The translations under genes were made by a program, and so were the position numbers. 64,000 nt of DNA. Origin: Pseudomonas sp. CFBP13508. GTDB lineage: Bacteria; Pseudomonadota; Gammaproteobacteria; Pseudomonadales; Pseudomonadaceae. The stretch is from positions 62,001 to 126,000 of the forward strand of contig NZ_QFZZ01000003.1 in assembly GCF_005233515.1 (NCBI RefSeq). Direction: 5' to 3'. Shown here in pieces: positions 27,534 to 36,307 of the stretch. The notes under the pieces are model-generated. The model was given only the letters and a program-made list of their open reading frames with translations. It did not search any database and was not told the DNA's origin. Position 1 is the stretch's first letter. Every line of letters begins with the position of its first letter.

Positions 27534-28030
27534 TTGAGAACACTCTCGAAAGAACTTCGATCAGCCGCAATTGCAGAAATAAAAAGGGCTGACGATGCAG
27601 CGGGTGCCTTGGGAATACTCTTGGAATACTTCGGATTCATCGATGAGTCCGTTATGGCCGTCACCATCCTGACGCCGATTGGAAACGTTGCGGTTGCCAG
27701 ACAAAAACTGGCCCAATCGTTGAAAAACGCACGGACTCCCGCGAGCGCTATGTTCGACACGCTATCGATACCTTAACGGGACCCTTTGAAATATGGAAAG
27801 TCCAATACGATAACGGCGGACACCGCGTGGCATTTATCAATGCCTATGAGGCAAAAAATGACATGCTTGTGGTTGTGGACATTCGGGATGGACACGTTCT
27901 CTGGAATTTTATGCACGCTCCGGCGAGAGCCATGAACAGGCATCGAAAAGGCGAGCTTTTGTATAGGCGGTACATTCTTACGGACAAAAAAAGGGCAGCC
28001 ATCGGGCTGCCCGTAACATCTAAATCCTGA
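27534..28030 (+). pseudogene. Remnant of Mu gpF-like phage protein with PBECR-type nuclease tail
   Basis: Three consecutive frames make one protein tail. Frame one gives LLEYFGFIDESVMAVTILTP and IGNVAV; a shift near 27694 leads to PDKNW; a second near 27713 leads to IVEKRTDSRERYVRHAIDTL, TGPFEIWKVQYDNGGHRVAF, MLVVVDIRDGHVLWNFMHAP and MNRHRKGELLYRRY. The VEKR-RERY-HA-DTL and F-E-W blocks are what I know from the C-terminal barnase-EndoU-colicin-RelE-like (PBECR) domain of Mu-like head-morphogenesis proteins. Two single-base indels within about 20 bases break it, and the N-terminal head domain is missing. It is the debris of an old prophage beside the tRNA site. Confidence 0.65.
27986..28012 (-). 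terminator. Hairpin with A/T tract
   Basis: GGGCAGCC (27993-28000) and GGCTGCCC (28005-28012) form an 8-bp stem, preceded by seven A residues that become a T-tract on the minus strand. It overlaps the end of the phage remnant's frame. Confidence 0.6.
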
Positions 28031-28290
28031 TATTTGCATCCCCAGGAAATGGGATGAAGAGGTCTCACCTGACACCGATGTTGCAGCATCGCTGAGGTAC
28101 CTACATCTGCTAATGCCCTGCAAGGCAGCAGATTTCGCGCTCTTGTTGGCATTCTTGGGAAACAGGGCAGACAAGTCAAATCAATTGTCAGAACATTTGT
28201 TTCACCAAGTTCATCTGTGACCACTTTGCTATGGCGCAAAAGCCTTTCCTTATTTGCCTGTAAAGTGCGCCTCCCTCCGACTCAACGCCA

Positions 28291-28764
28291 ATGGAGCCTC
28301 CCTTGCCAGACACCCGCCACCCCAGCCTCGACGAAATCGACCGCCAACTGATCGCCGCGCTGCAGATCAACGCCCGTGAAAGCGTGGCCATGCTCGCCCG
28401 TCAGCTAGGCATTGCTCGCACGACGGTGACGTCGCGTCTGGCACGCCTGGAAAAGGCCAAGGTAATCACCGGTTATGGTGTGCGCTTGGGTCAGCGTGTG
28501 GTCGATGGTGGCTTGCAGGCCTACGTCGGAATCAAGGTGCAGCCGCGTTCCGGCAAGGACGTGCTGCGACGTTTGAGTGCGATGGCGCAGGTGCAGCAGC
28601 TGTGTGCGGTGAGTGGCGAGTTTGATTATGTGGCGTGGTTGCGCACCGATTCGCCGGAGCAGTTGGATCAATTGCTGGATCAAATTGGCAGCGTCGATGG
28701 GGTGGAGAAAACCACGACTTCGATCATTCTGAGCAGCAAGATTGATCGCGGGCAGCCGGTCTGA
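28291..28764 (+). CDS. Lrp/AsnC-family transcriptional regulator
   Basis: 157 residues, the typical size. The N-terminal winged HTH begins LDEIDRQLIAALQINARESV and continues MLARQLGIARTTVTSRLARL, followed by the Lrp ligand-binding (RAM) domain with QAYVGIKVQPRSG and CAVSGEFDYVAWL, whose G-x-(F/Y)-D region is conserved. It lies 215 bases upstream of davB on the same strand. AsnC-type regulators usually control the neighbouring amino-acid gene, so control of davBA, perhaps in response to lysine or a pathway intermediate, is a fair inference. The start at 28291 is the first ATG before the HTH; a TTG four codons later is possible. Confidence 0.85.
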   Translation: MEPPLPDTRHPSLDEIDRQLIAALQINARESVAMLARQLGIARTTVTSRLARLEKAKVITGYGVRLGQRVVDGGLQAYVGIKVQPRSGKDVLRRLSAMAQVQQLCAVSGEFDYVAWLRTDSPEQLDQLLDQIGSVDGVEKTTTSIILSSKIDRGQPV

Positions 28765-28792
28765 GCATTGGCCGGGCATTCTGGCTGAGCCG

Positions 28793-28816
28793 CTTCGCAA
28801 GCGTGCTCGCTCCCAC
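28793..28816. repeat. Degenerate single REP unit
   Basis: CTTCGCAAGCGTGCTCGCTC is a mutated copy of the pseudomonad REP core seen intact elsewhere in this window (CGCGAGCAGGCTCGCTCCCA). It lies between the regulator and davB and has no inverted partner. Confidence 0.6.
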
Positions 28817-28979
28817 TTTTTTGGTCGGTATGCAGCCCGCAATCGTCAGTCTGCACAACAATCAGGCAAAACGACGACACATTGCGTCTTATTAACGCGC
28901 TCCACGCTCCCTAGAATGGCTGGCATCTTTTCCTATACTCAGACGCGAATCCTGCGTCGGGTCGTCAACAAGGTCAGCC

Positions 28980-30662
28980 ATGAACAAGAACAACCGCCAT
29001 CCTGCAGACGGAAAAAAACCAGTCACCATTTTCGGTCCGGACTTTCCGTTCGCGTTTGACGACTGGATCGAGCATCCCGCCGGGCTGGGGAGCATTCCCG
29101 AGCAACACCATGGCGCCGAGGTGGCGATTGTCGGTGCAGGCATTGCCGGTCTGGTGGCTGCGTATGAACTGATGAAACTCGGTTTGAAGCCGGTGGTGTA
29201 CGAGGCGTCGAAACTCGGTGGTCGTCTGCGCTCGCAGGCCTTCAACGGCACCGATGCTATCGTCGCCGAGCTCGGTGGCATGCGCTTTCCGGTGTCCTCC
29301 ACCGCGTTCTATCACTACGTCGACAAGCTCGGCCTGGAAACCAAGCCTTTTCCCAACCCGTTGACCGGCGCTTCTGGCAGCACGGTGATCGATCTGGAAG
29401 GCGAAACCTATTACGCCGAAAGCCTGAAGGATCTTCCTGCATTGTTTCAGGAAGTGGCTGACGCCTGGGCAGATGCGCTGGAAGCCGGTTCGCAGTTCTC
29501 CGACATCCAGCAAGCCATCCGTGATCGCGATGTGCCGCGCCTGAAAGAGTTGTGGAACAAACTTGTGCCGCTGTGGGACGACCGGACCTTTTATGACTTC
29601 GTCGCCACCTCCAAGGCCTTCGCCAAACTGTCGTTCCAGCACCGCGAAGTGTTCGGTCAGGTCGGTTTCGGCACCGGCGGCTGGGATTCGGACTTCCCCA
29701 ATTCGATGCTGGAAATCTTCCGCGTGGTGATGACCAATTGCGACGATCACCAGCACCTGGTGGTCGGTGGCGTCGAGCAGGTGCCGCAGGGCATCTGGCG
29801 CCATGTGCCGGAACGCTGCGTGCACTGGCCGGCCGGCACCAGCCTGAAATCCCTGCACCGTGGCGCGCCGCGTTCCGGCGTGAAGAAAATTGCTCACGCA
29901 CCGGAGGGCCGTTTCGCCGTTACCGACAACAACGGTGACACCCGCGAATACGCCGCCGTCCTGACAACCTGCCAGAGCTGGCTGCTGACCACTCAGATCG
30001 AATGCGATGAAACCCTGTTCTCGCAGAAGATGTGGATGGCCCTCGACCGCACGCGCTACATGCAGTCGTCGAAAACCTTCGTGATGGTCGACCGGCCATT
30101 CTGGAAAGACAAGGATCCGGAGACCGGCCGCGACGTGATGAGCATGACCCTCACCGATCGCCTGACCCGTGGCACCTATCTGTTCGACAACGGCGACGAC
30201 AAGCCGGGGGTGATCTGCCTGTCGTATTCGTGGATGAGCGACGCGTTGAAAATGCTCCCGCATCCGGTGGAAAAACGCGTTGAGCTGGCCTTGAACGCAC
30301 TGAAAAAGATCTACCCGAAAGTCGACATCGCCGCGCGGATCATCGGCGATCCGATCACCGTATCGTGGGAAGCCGATCCGTACTTCCTCGGTGCCTTCAA
30401 GGGCGCCCTGCCCGGCCATTACCGCTACAACCAGCGCATGTACGCGCACTTCATGCAGGACGATATGCCGGCCGAACAGCGCGGGATTTTCATCGCTGGC
30501 GACGACGTGTCGTGGACACCGGCGTGGGTCGAAGGCGCGGTGCAGACTTCGCTCAACGCGGTGTGGGGCATCATGAAACATTTCGGCGGCTCGACACATA
30601 AAGAGAACCCTGGCCCGGGTGATGTGTTCAAAGACATCGGCCCTATCGCCCTGCCCGAGTAA
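28980..30662 (+). CDS. davB: Lysine 2-monooxygenase DavB
   Basis: 560 residues, the length of P. putida DavB, which it follows closely from NRHPADGKKPVTIFGPDFPF onward by my recollection. It converts L-lysine and O2 to 5-aminovaleramide and CO2, the first step of the aminovalerate route. The FAD-binding dinucleotide motif is VAIVGAGIAGLVAAYEL (about residues 43-59), followed by the conserved GGRLRS and GGMRFP of the flavin amine oxidase fold; GIFIAGDDVSWTPAWVEGA near the end is the C-terminal FAD contact. The amidase gene for the next step starts 12 bases downstream. The enzyme is cytoplasmic. Related flavoproteins (tryptophan monooxygenase) are the alternative, but the davA neighbour decides it. 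Confidence 0.93.
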   Translation: MNKNNRHPADGKKPVTIFGPDFPFAFDDWIEHPAGLGSIPEQHHGAEVAIVGAGIAGLVAAYELMKLGLKPVVYEASKLGGRLRSQAFNGTDAIVAELGGMRFPVSSTAFYHYVDKLGLETKPFPNPLTGASGSTVIDLEGETYYAESLKDLPALFQEVADAWADALEAGSQFSDIQQAIRDRDVPRLKELWNKLVPLWDDRTFYDFVATSKAFAKLSFQHREVFGQVGFGTGGWDSDFPNSMLEIFRVVMTNCDDHQHLVVGGVEQVPQGIWRHVPERCVHWPAGTSLKSLHRGAPRSGVKKIAHAPEGRFAVTDNNGDTREYAAVLTTCQSWLLTTQIECDETLFSQKMWMALDRTRYMQSSKTFVMVDRPFWKDKDPETGRDVMSMTLTDRLTRGTYLFDNGDDKPGVICLSYSWMSDALKMLPHPVEKRVELALNALKKIYPKVDIAARIIGDPITVSWEADPYFLGAFKGALPGHYRYNQRMYAHFMQDDMPAEQRGIFIAGDDVSWTPAWVEGAVQTSLNAVWGIMKHFGGSTHKENPGPGDVFKDIGPIALPE

Positions 30663-30674
30663 GAGGATTCGCCG

Positions 30675-31469
30675 ATGCGCGTAGCCGTTTACCAATGTCC
30701 ACCGCTGCCACTGGACCCCGCCGTCAACCTGCAGCGCCTGCATCAGGTAGCGATGGAGGCCAAGGGCGCCGACTTGCTGGTGCTGCCGGAGATGTTCATG
30801 ACCGGCTACAACATCGGCGCCGAAGCGGTCAGCACGCTGGCCGAAGTCTACAACGGTGAATGGGCGCAGCAGATCGGCCGGATTGCCAAGGCTGCGGGTC
30901 TGGCGATCGTTTACGGTTACCCGGAGCGCACCGCCGACGGGCAGATCTACAACGCCGTGCAACTGATCGACGCCCATGGCGAGCGCCTGTGCAATTACCG
31001 CAAGTCACACCTGTTCGGCGACCTCGACCGGTCGATGTTCAGCCCCGGTGACTCCGACTTGCCGGTGGTTGAATTGAACGGCTGGAAGCTCGGCTTCCTG
31101 ATCTGCTACGACCTGGAGTTCCCGGAAAACGCGCGGCGCCTGGCCTTGGCCGGCGCCGAGCTGATTGTGGTGCCGACGGCGAACATGATTCCGTTCGATT
31201 TCGTCGCCGATGTCACCGTGCGCGCCCGCGCTTTCGAAAACCAGTGCTACGTGGCTTACGCCAATTACTGCGGGCATGAAGGCGAGATTCAGTACTGCGG
31301 GCAAAGCAGCATCGCCGCGCCGGACGGTAGCCAAATCGCGCTGGCAGGTCTGGACGAAGCGTTGATCGTCGGTGAGCTGGACCGCCAACGGATGAACGAC
31401 TCACGCCAGGCCAACCGCTATCTCAGCGATCGCCGTCCAGAGCTTTACGGCGCGCTCAACCGCCGCTAA
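30675..31469 (+). CDS. davA: 5-aminovaleramide amidase DavA
   Basis: 264 residues of the nitrilase superfamily. The triad is visible: Glu in LLVLPEMFMTGYN, Lys in NYRKSHLFGDLD, Cys in FLICYDLEFPENAR. It hydrolyses 5-aminovaleramide to 5-aminovalerate and ammonia, the second step after DavB. GAGGA lies just before the ATG, and the 12-base gap to davB indicates one operon. The davDT genes that carry aminovalerate to glutarate are not in this window. pqqF follows after only 38 bases, but those hold a strong hairpin, so read-through may be limited. Confidence 0.92.
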   Translation: MRVAVYQCPPLPLDPAVNLQRLHQVAMEAKGADLLVLPEMFMTGYNIGAEAVSTLAEVYNGEWAQQIGRIAKAAGLAIVYGYPERTADGQIYNAVQLIDAHGERLCNYRKSHLFGDLDRSMFSPGDSDLPVVELNGWKLGFLICYDLEFPENARRLALAGAELIVVPTANMIPFDFVADVTVRARAFENQCYVAYANYCGHEGEIQYCGQSSIAAPDGSQIALAGLDEALIVGELDRQRMNDSRQANRYLSDRRPELYGALNRR

Positions 31470-31477
31470 TCCGCTAG

Positions 31478-31510
31478 CATGGGCACTTCACTGTTCTGGA
31501 AGTGCCCATG
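31478..31510 (+). promoter_or_regulatory. Perfect 12-bp hairpin covering the pqqF SD and start codon
   Basis: CATGGGCACTTC (31478-31489) and GAAGTGCCCATG (31499-31510) are exact inverted repeats around a 9-base loop. The second arm contains most of the GGAAG ribosome-binding site (31498-31502) and the ATG of pqqF (31508). In mRNA it would hide the start site. No T-tract follows, so a terminator is unlikely. Confidence 0.6.
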
Positions 31511-33919
31511 CCTGCGCCGACTCATCCCCGCCCCCACCCTGAAACCCTGGCCAACGGCCTGCGCGTGACCCTGCGCCACGTGCCCGGTCTCAAGCGCAGC
31601 GCTGCCGCGTTGCGCGTGGCGGCCGGCAGTCACGACGTGCCGTTGGCATGGCCGGGGTTGGCGCATTTTCTTGAGCACTTGTTGTTTCTCGGTACCGAGC
31701 GCTTTCCCACAGACGAAGGGCTGATGGCCTACGTGCAACTTCACGGCGGGCAGGTGAATGCCAGCACCCGCGAGCGCACTACGGATTTTTTCTTCGAGTT
31801 GCCTGTGTCGGCCTTCAGCGCGGGGCTCGAGCGTCTGTCAGACATGCTCGCCCGGCCACGTATGAATCTGGACGATCAACTGCGTGAACGGGAGGTGCTG
31901 CAGGCGGAATTTGTCGCCTGGTCGCAGGATCCGACAGCGCAACAGCAGTTTGCCTTGTACGAAGGTTTACCAGCGCAGCACCCGTTGCGCGGTTTTCATG
32001 CGGGCAATCGGGACAGTTTGCAGGTCGAATCGCCTGGGTTTCAGTCGGCGCTGAAAGATTTCCGTCAGCGATTTTATCGAACCGGACAAATGAGCCTGAG
32101 TCTGGTTGGGCCGCAGAGTATCGATGAGCTGCGCGAGTTGGCGCTGCAATTTGCAGCGATGTTGCCGGTTGGCGATAACGTTGCCCAGGCGGCGCCGCCA
32201 CCGCTGACAGTGAAAAGTTATCAACAGGTCGGCGCTCGCGCGAACCTGTTATTTGCTTTCGACGCTTTGCCCGAGTCATCCACCGAGGCGATGGCCTTTC
32301 TCTGCCATTGGTTGAACAGCGCCAAATCCGGTGGATTGCTCGCGCATTTGCGACAACAAAAACTGGCCGATGATTTGAAAGCCACGCCGATCTATCAGTT
32401 CGCCGGCCAAGCGCTGCTGCATCTTCAATTCAATGCCGCTGGCAACCGGCTAGATGCCATTCACGAACAACTGCTGGACTGGCTGAGCTTCTTCGCCCGC
32501 CAGGACTGGACACCATTACGTGAGGAATACGCCGCCCTGCTTCAGCGCCAGCAGCAAGTCCGCGGCGCGTTGCAACTGGCGCGACTCGACGTCGAGCAGC
32601 ATGCATCCGGCCTGTCCGAATCGGCTGCCGCCGCCCTTGAGCGCATCCTGCAGGAAATCGGCGTTGTGGATAACTTCAGCGATCAGTGGCGCCTGCCCGC
32701 AGCCAATCCTTTCTTGCGCGTCAGTGAACCGCTGGCCAACGCCGGTCTGATTCGCGGCCAGAGCAGCGCCCACCGTGGCCTGCGCACCTTCGCCCAGGAT
32801 CGCTCGCGCAGTCGTCGCGAGCGATCGCCGATGCAGTTCAGCCAGGCGCTGCCGGACAACAGCGATGAGGGCGCGATTTACCTGCGCTGGCAGGTCGAGG
32901 CGGCAGCCAGCGTCGATCTGCGTTCAAGATTACAGCGCAGTCTGCAGCAAACCCGGCAAGACGCGTCCGAAGCCGGCGTGGAGTTGTCTATCGGCGCCGC
33001 AGGTAACCAATGCCTGCTTAAAATGACCGGACTTCAGGAACCGATGCCCAGCGTCCTCGAGCATGCGCTGAAATGTCTGACGATGATCGACGCCGATTCG
33101 CCGCGCGACGAGGTGCAGATACCGTCGATGCCGATCCGCCAACTACTCGAAGCGTTGCCAGAGAAATCCCTGCCCACGATTGAAACCAGCGATGACGCCC
33201 ATCAGCTGTGGACAACTTCGCGCTGGGACGGCCTCGCTCTAGGGCTAAATCAACAGACCCAATCAGCCATGGGCCTGGCGCTGAGCCGCATTCCCGGCAC
33301 ACCGGACAATCAGCTACCGGTGACACCGATCACCCAAGCCCAGTACCACTGGAGCCAGATCAACACGGCCTCCAGCGAACACGCCTTGCTGCTGGTCTGC
33401 CCGACTGCCAGCCGCGACATCGCTGATGAAGCTGCATGGCGCCTTCTGGCTCAGGTGTGCCAGACGCCTTTTTACCAGCGCCTGCGTGTCGAATTGCAAT
33501 TGGGGTACGCCGTGTTCAGCGCGCTGCGTCAGTTGCATGGCAGGACTGCGATTGTCTTTGGCGTGCAATCGCCGACGACTGCGGCGGGCAAGTTGCTCGA
33601 ATACATGCATGAGTTTTTCAATGGCATTCCCGCGTTGATCGAAACGCTCGATGACGCAAGCCTCAAGCAACAGCGCCAAAGCCTCGCCGATCAGTTCGAC
33701 GATGCCACACTGTCCAGCAGCGATGCTGCCGAGCTGCTGTGGCAAGGCAAACTTGCCGGCCATTCGTCGGATTACCGTGAGCAGTTGGTCGCGGCGATCC
33801 AGCAGCTGAATCGTCAGGCTTTGCTGGCCGCTGCGCAGCGTCTGATCAATGCCGAGGGCGGCTGGCACTGCCTGGCCAATGAATCGATGCCGGACGCGCC
33901 GTGGCAAGCGACAAACTGA
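31508..33919 (+). CDS. pqqF: PQQ biosynthesis protease PqqF (M16 family)
   Basis: 803 residues from ATG 31508; the GTG two codons earlier is too close to GGAAG. The inverted zinc motif HFLEH is at residues 53-57, in the LAHFLEHLLFLGTERFP context of insulinase/pitrilysin proteins, followed by the second-domain repeats usual for a ~800-aa M16 peptidase. In PQQ synthesis PqqF, with a partner in some species, cuts the crosslinked Glu-Tyr unit out of the PqqA peptide. It opens the pqq cluster, 156 bases before pqqA. The gene is intact and of normal size. Confidence 0.93.
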   Translation: MPAPTHPRPHPETLANGLRVTLRHVPGLKRSAAALRVAAGSHDVPLAWPGLAHFLEHLLFLGTERFPTDEGLMAYVQLHGGQVNASTRERTTDFFFELPVSAFSAGLERLSDMLARPRMNLDDQLREREVLQAEFVAWSQDPTAQQQFALYEGLPAQHPLRGFHAGNRDSLQVESPGFQSALKDFRQRFYRTGQMSLSLVGPQSIDELRELALQFAAMLPVGDNVAQAAPPPLTVKSYQQVGARANLLFAFDALPESSTEAMAFLCHWLNSAKSGGLLAHLRQQKLADDLKATPIYQFAGQALLHLQFNAAGNRLDAIHEQLLDWLSFFARQDWTPLREEYAALLQRQQQVRGALQLARLDVEQHASGLSESAAAALERILQEIGVVDNFSDQWRLPAANPFLRVSEPLANAGLIRGQSSAHRGLRTFAQDRSRSRRERSPMQFSQALPDNSDEGAIYLRWQVEAAASVDLRSRLQRSLQQTRQDASEAGVELSIGAAGNQCLLKMTGLQEPMPSVLEHALKCLTMIDADSPRDEVQIPSMPIRQLLEALPEKSLPTIETSDDAHQLWTTSRWDGLALGLNQQTQSAMGLALSRIPGTPDNQLPVTPITQAQYHWSQINTASSEHALLLVCPTASRDIADEAAWRLLAQVCQTPFYQRLRVELQLGYAVFSALRQLHGRTAIVFGVQSPTTAAGKLLEYMHEFFNGIPALIETLDDASLKQQRQSLADQFDDATLSSSDAAELLWQGKLAGHSSDYREQLVAAIQQLNRQALLAAAQRLINAEGGWHCLANESMPDAPWQATN

Positions 33920-34075
33920 TCATTACCGAGGCTGCAAGGAGCTTTCTCAAAGATTCACGGGTCACGCCGTTGAAATTTTGAGTAACATAGCCGCCTAACT
34001 AATTGGAACATCACCGCGCTGACGTGGACTATAACTATGGATAGCGCTATCCCAACCCTCAGAAGGAGACATCTC

Positions 34076-34150
34076 ATGGCCTGGACCAAACCTGCTTACA
34101 CCGACCTGCGTATCGGCTTCGAAGTCACCATGTACTTCGCCAGCCGCTGA
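34076..34150 (+). CDS. pqqA: PQQ precursor peptide PqqA
   Basis: A 24-residue peptide with a strong ribosome-binding site (AAGGAG). It contains [13 protein letters not shown], in which Glu16 and Tyr20 (E-x3-Y) are the two residues joined by PqqE and released to become the PQQ backbone. The sequence [11 protein letters not shown] before it is the leader recognised by PqqD/PqqE. A hairpin terminator follows 26 bases after the stop, which would let pqqA be made in excess over the enzymes. Confidence 0.97.
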   Translation: MAWTKPAYTDLRIGFEVTMYFASR

Positions 34151-34176
34151 GTTCTGCCTACGCAGAATCGCAGTGC

Positions 34177-34206
34177 AACGCCTCGGCTCGCCGAGGCGTT
34201 TTATTT
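34177..34206 (+). terminator. Terminator/attenuator between pqqA and pqqB
   Basis: AACGCCTCGG (34177-34186) and CCGAGGCGTT (34191-34200) form a 10-bp stem with a CTCG loop, followed by TTATTTT. It lies inside the pqq operon, consistent with partial termination after the abundant pqqA message. Confidence 0.85.
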
Positions 34207-34231
34207 TCCGCGTTGAAATGATGGAGCGTTC

Positions 34232-35143
34232 ATGTTCGTCCAGATTCTGGGTTCGGCCGCCGGTGGCGGTTTTCCGCAGTGGAACTGCAACTGCGTCAAC
34301 TGCGCAGGCTTTCGCGACGGCAGCCTGAATGCCAAGGCCCGCACCCAATCGTCCATCGCCATTTCCGATGACGGCGTGAACTGGGTGCTGTGCAATGCCT
34401 CGCCGGACATCCGCGCGCAACTGCAAAGCTTCGCCCCGATGCAACCGGGCCGGGCCCTGCGCGACACCGGCATCAGCGCGATCATCCTGATGGACAGCCA
34501 GATCGACCACACCACCGGCCTGCTCAGCCTGCGCGAAGGCTGCCCGCATCAGGTCTGGTGCACGGACATGGTTCACGAAGACCTGAGCACCGGTTTTCCC
34601 CTGTTCAAGATGCTCACCCACTGGAATGGCGGGCTGGACTGGAACCGTATCGAGCTCGACCAGAGCTTCACCGTAGCGGCCTGCCCGAACCTGCGTTTCA
34701 CCCCGCTGCCATTGCGCAGCGCCGCGCCGCCGTATTCGCCGCACCGTTTCGATCCGCATCCGGGCGACAACATCGGTTTGATCGTTGAAGACCTCAACAC
34801 CGGCGGCAAGCTGTTCTACGCGCCGGGGCTGGGCAAGGTCGATGCGCCGCTGCTGGAAATCATGGCGGGCAGCGATTGCCTGCTGGTCGACGGCACGCTG
34901 TGGGATGACGATGAAATGCAGCGCCGTGGCGTCGGCACCCGTACCGGTCGCGAGATGGGCCATCTGGCGCAGAACGGCCCCGGCGGCATGCTGGAAGTGC
35001 TGGAGCAGTTGCCCGAGCAGCGCAAGGTACTTATCCACATCAACAACACCAACCCGATCCTCGACGAGGATTCCCCGGAGCGTGCGGAGCTGGTGCGGCG
35101 TAATGTTGAAGTGGCGTTTGATGGCATGAGTATCGTGCTTTAA
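34232..35143 (+). CDS. pqqB: PQQ biosynthesis protein PqqB
   Basis: 303 residues, metallo-beta-lactamase-like fold. The start [20 protein letters not shown] and the Cys-rich VNCAGFRDG that follows are diagnostic of PqqB, as are [32 protein letters not shown] and the late [11 protein letters not shown]. PqqB hydroxylates the tyrosine ring of the Glu-Tyr intermediate in current models. It starts 25 bases after the attenuator and is followed, unusually, by a REP doublet before pqqC. Confidence 0.96.
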   Translation: MFVQILGSAAGGGFPQWNCNCVNCAGFRDGSLNAKARTQSSIAISDDGVNWVLCNASPDIRAQLQSFAPMQPGRALRDTGISAIILMDSQIDHTTGLLSLREGCPHQVWCTDMVHEDLSTGFPLFKMLTHWNGGLDWNRIELDQSFTVAACPNLRFTPLPLRSAAPPYSPHRFDPHPGDNIGLIVEDLNTGGKLFYAPGLGKVDAPLLEIMAGSDCLLVDGTLWDDDEMQRRGVGTRTGREMGHLAQNGPGGMLEVLEQLPEQRKVLIHINNTNPILDEDSPERAELVRRNVEVAFDGMSIVL

Positions 35144-35169
35144 GCAATCGAGACCGCTGCGCGGTCTAT

Positions 35170-35229
35170 CGCGAGCAGGCTCGCTCCCACATTGGAATGC
35201 GATCAACTGTGGGAGCGAGCCTGCTCGCG
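35170..35229. repeat. REP doublet (REPIN) between pqqB and pqqC
   Basis: Two inverted copies of the core CGCGAGCAGGCTCGCTCCCA, at 35170-35191 and 35208-35229, separated by 16 bases. It lies within the pqq operon. Confidence 0.93.
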
Positions 35230-35282
35230 AAGAGGCCAGCACAGACACCAGAGATTTCCAGGGTTGTTCCCGGAGAACAGAC

Positions 35283-36035
35283 ATGACCGACACCCCGCTG
35301 TCCCCCACCGAATTCGAAGCGGCCCTGCGCGCCAAAGGCGCCTATTACCACATCTACCACCCGTACCACGTGGCGATGTACGAGGGCCGTGCGACCCGCG
35401 AGCAGATTCAGGGCTGGGTCGCCAACCGCTTCTACTATCAGGTGAACATCCCCCTGAAAGACGCGGCGATCCTCGCCAACTGCCCGGATCGGGAAATCCG
35501 TCGCGAGTGGATTCAGCGCTTGCTCGACCACGACGGCGCACCCGGTGAAGATGGCGGCATCGAAGCCTGGCTGCGTCTGGGCCAGGCTGTTGGCCTCGAC
35601 CCGGAGCAATTGCGCTCCCAGGAACTGGTGCTGCCCGGCGTGCGTTTCGCTGTCGATGCATACGTCAACTTCGCCCGTCGCGCCAGTTGGCAGGAAGCCG
35701 CCAGCAGCTCGCTGACCGAATTGTTCGCGCCGCAGATCCACCAGTCGCGCCTCGACAGCTGGCCGCAGCATTATCCGTGGATCGACCCGGCCGGTTACGA
35801 ATACTTCCGCACCCGCCTCGGTCAGGCGCGGCGTGACGTCGAGCATGGGCTGGCGATCACCCTTGAGCATTACAAGACCCGCGAAGGCCAGGAGCGCATG
35901 CTGGAAATTCTCCAGTTCAAACTGGACATTCTTTGGAGCATGCTCGATGCCATGAGCATGGCCTATGAACTGAACCGTCCGCCGTATCACAGCGTGACCG
36001 AACAACGGGTCTGGCATAAAGGAATCACCTTATGA
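35283..36035 (+). CDS. pqqC: Pyrroloquinoline-quinone synthase PqqC
   Basis: 250 residues, the normal length. It catalyses the last step, ring closure and eight-electron oxidation of AHQQ to PQQ, using O2 without a metal or cofactor. The family-specific start [15 protein letters not shown] holds active-site His residues, followed by [20 protein letters not shown] and [19 protein letters not shown]. Its stop overlaps the pqqD ATG by four bases (ATGA), so pqqC and pqqD are coupled. Confidence 0.96.
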   Translation: MTDTPLSPTEFEAALRAKGAYYHIYHPYHVAMYEGRATREQIQGWVANRFYYQVNIPLKDAAILANCPDREIRREWIQRLLDHDGAPGEDGGIEAWLRLGQAVGLDPEQLRSQELVLPGVRFAVDAYVNFARRASWQEAASSSLTELFAPQIHQSRLDSWPQHYPWIDPAGYEYFRTRLGQARRDVEHGLAITLEHYKTREGQERMLEILQFKLDILWSMLDAMSMAYELNRPPYHSVTEQRVWHKGITL

Positions 36036-36307
36036 ATTTCGACCGCAGCAAAGTGCCGAGCTGGCGCCCGGGCTATCGCTTCCAGTACGAACCGGCGCAA
36101 AAGGGCCATGTGTTGCTGTACCCGGAAGGCATGATCAAGCTCAACGAAACGGCCGCGCTGATTGGCGACCTGATTGACGGTGAGCGCGATGTCGCGGCGA
36201 TCATTGCCAGACTCGAAGAGCAGTTCCCCGGCGTGCCCGAGCTTGGTGACGACATCGAGCAATTCATGGAGGTTGCCCGTGCACAGCACTGGATCGAACT
36301 TGCCTGA
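36032..36307 (+). CDS. pqqD: PqqA-binding protein PqqD
   Basis: 91 residues with the RRE (RiPP recognition element) fold: [40 protein letters not shown] and [19 protein letters not shown]. PqqD binds the PqqA peptide and presents it to the radical SAM enzyme PqqE. It overlaps pqqC by four bases at its start and pqqE by 29 bases at its end. Confidence 0.96.
   Translation: MNFDRSKVPSWRPGYRFQYEPAQKGHVLLYPEGMIKLNETAALIGDLIDGERDVAAIIARLEEQFPGVPELGDDIEQFMEVARAQHWIELA

Noticed and set aside
28974..30977. Long minus-strand open frame (667 codons) opposite davB/davA
   Set aside because: It is the antisense shadow of davB and the start of davA, as usual in GC-rich codon usage; its translation has no known motif.
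36174..36278. Upstream extension of pqqE
   Set aside because: It lies within pqqD in another frame; GTG 36279 has GGAGG at the right distance.
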